In this document: piece by piece, positions 4,982 through 5,243 of the stretch
Numbering within the stretch: position 1 is the first letter of the stretch
Layout: each line of letters opens with the position of its first letter
Assembly (NCBI GenBank): GCA_013811765.1
Contig: JACCUO010000188.1
Location: 1-5,243, forward strand
Direction of reading: 5' to 3'
DNA from: Thermoleophilaceae bacterium
GTDB taxonomy: Bacteria; Actinomycetota; Thermoleophilia; Solirubrobacterales; Thermoleophilaceae
Length of the DNA stretch: 5,243 bases
Translations under genes and position numbers: made by a program
Notes under the pieces: model-generated
Seen by the model: only the letters and a program-made list of their open reading frames with translations
The model's database searches: none
What the model was told of the DNA's origin: nothing

Positions 4982-4987
4982 TACACT
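4982..4987 (+). promoter_or_regulatory. Candidate -10 box of the rhodanese gene
   Basis: TACACT fits the TANNNT pattern typical of actinobacterial -10 boxes and lies at the start of an AT-richer patch in the 143-bp divergent spacer, about 75 bases before the rhodanese ATG. No clear -35 box precedes it. A short dyad, ACTT-TATG-AAGT (4985-4996), overlaps the expected transcription start, but is short enough to be chance. Confidence 0.4.
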
Positions 4988-5061
4988 TTATGAAGTAATG
5001 AGACGGGAACCGCTCTGTCGGCTTCCGCGGGACGATCAGGAGAGTGGAGGGGGTTCAACGA

Positions 5062-5243
5062 ATGGCAAGCGGCGCGGACTTCATCCGCAAGGTCAAGGAG
5101 CAGGTCAGGGAGGTGGACCCGAAGGAGGTCCACCCGCTGGTCCAGAGCCCCAACGGCGTCGTGATCGTCGACGTGCGCGAGCAGCACGAGTTCGAGGAGT
5201 CGCACCTGCCGGGCGCCAAGCACGTGCCCCGCGGCCATCTGGA
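5062..5243 (+). CDS. Rhodanese-domain protein (N-terminal part, runs off the window)
   Basis: Rhodanese domains move sulfane sulfur through a cysteine in a short active-site loop. Sixty complete codons are present, starting MASGADFIRK. They include the first rhodanese signature VVIVDVREQHEFEESHLPGA (33-52), where DVRE and the H-x-PGA turn are diagnostic, then HVPRGHL. A helix of about 20 residues precedes the domain (FIRKVKEQVREVDPKEV), with no signal peptide, so the protein is probably cytosolic. The active-site cysteine would lie beyond the window, so it cannot be said whether the domain is catalytic, single or fused to another. GGAGGGGG at 5046-5053 provides a strong ribosome site 8 bases before the ATG at 5062. 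A hairpin is possible in the leader (5006-5026). Confidence 0.9.
   Translation, partial: MASGADFIRKVKEQVREVDPKEVHPLVQSPNGVVIVDVREQHEFEESHLPGAKHVPRGHL

Noticed and set aside
4981..5238. Minus-strand frame of 85 residues at the right edge
   Set aside because: It lies opposite the rhodanese gene, which has a diagnostic motif and a strong ribosome site; the antisense frame has no recognisable feature.

Overview
The window is GC-rich (well over 60% by eye) and looks like chromosomal DNA of a GC-rich actinobacterium. The linked Rrf2-type regulator and sufC, the secreted GH10 enzyme with an Arg/Ala-rich N-terminus and the short GC-rich repeats would suit the Thermoleophilia/Solirubrobacterales. That placement is an inference from style and gene content, not from a marker gene.

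Five genes are on the minus strand and a sixth, on the plus strand, begins at the right edge. Reading along the minus strand from right to left: a secreted or surface-anchored GH10 glycoside hydrolase (4918-3707) ends at a strong GC-rich hairpin (3663-3687). Next comes a two-component pair, a membrane histidine kinase of the NarL/DesK/LiaS type (3546-2566) and its LuxR-family response regulator (2569-1934), joined by a 4-base stop/start overlap. A compound intergenic element follows, with a tract of six G-runs, a near-tandem 42-46 bp hairpin repeat and further palindromes. After it comes a SCO1/SenC copper chaperone (1777-1148), preceded by a perfect 12-bp inverted repeat. Then an Rrf2/IscR-like regulator (1079-558) overlaps the start of sufC (561 to beyond position 1), the ATPase of the SUF iron-sulfur cluster assembly system. 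On the plus strand, a rhodanese-domain protein starts at 5062 and runs off the window.

Functionally there are three modules. Rrf2-sufC is very probably the start of an autoregulated suf operon: the regulator has three cysteines able to hold a cluster and an ATCCTA-N9-TAGGAT inverted repeat lies upstream. The kinase/regulator pair has almost no extracellular sensor domain and probably senses membrane or envelope state. The SCO1 protein serves copper delivery to cytochrome c oxidase. The GH10 and rhodanese genes are divergent across a 143-bp spacer.

No stretch longer than 160 bases lacks a gene. I see no CRISPR array, transposase, tRNA, rRNA or defence system. The most interesting material is intergenic: the hairpin/G-tract element at 1834-1934, its diverged relative at 3638-3652, the palindrome at the kinase start codon and the inverted repeat in front of SCO1. 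I do not see convincing evidence for a wholly new system.
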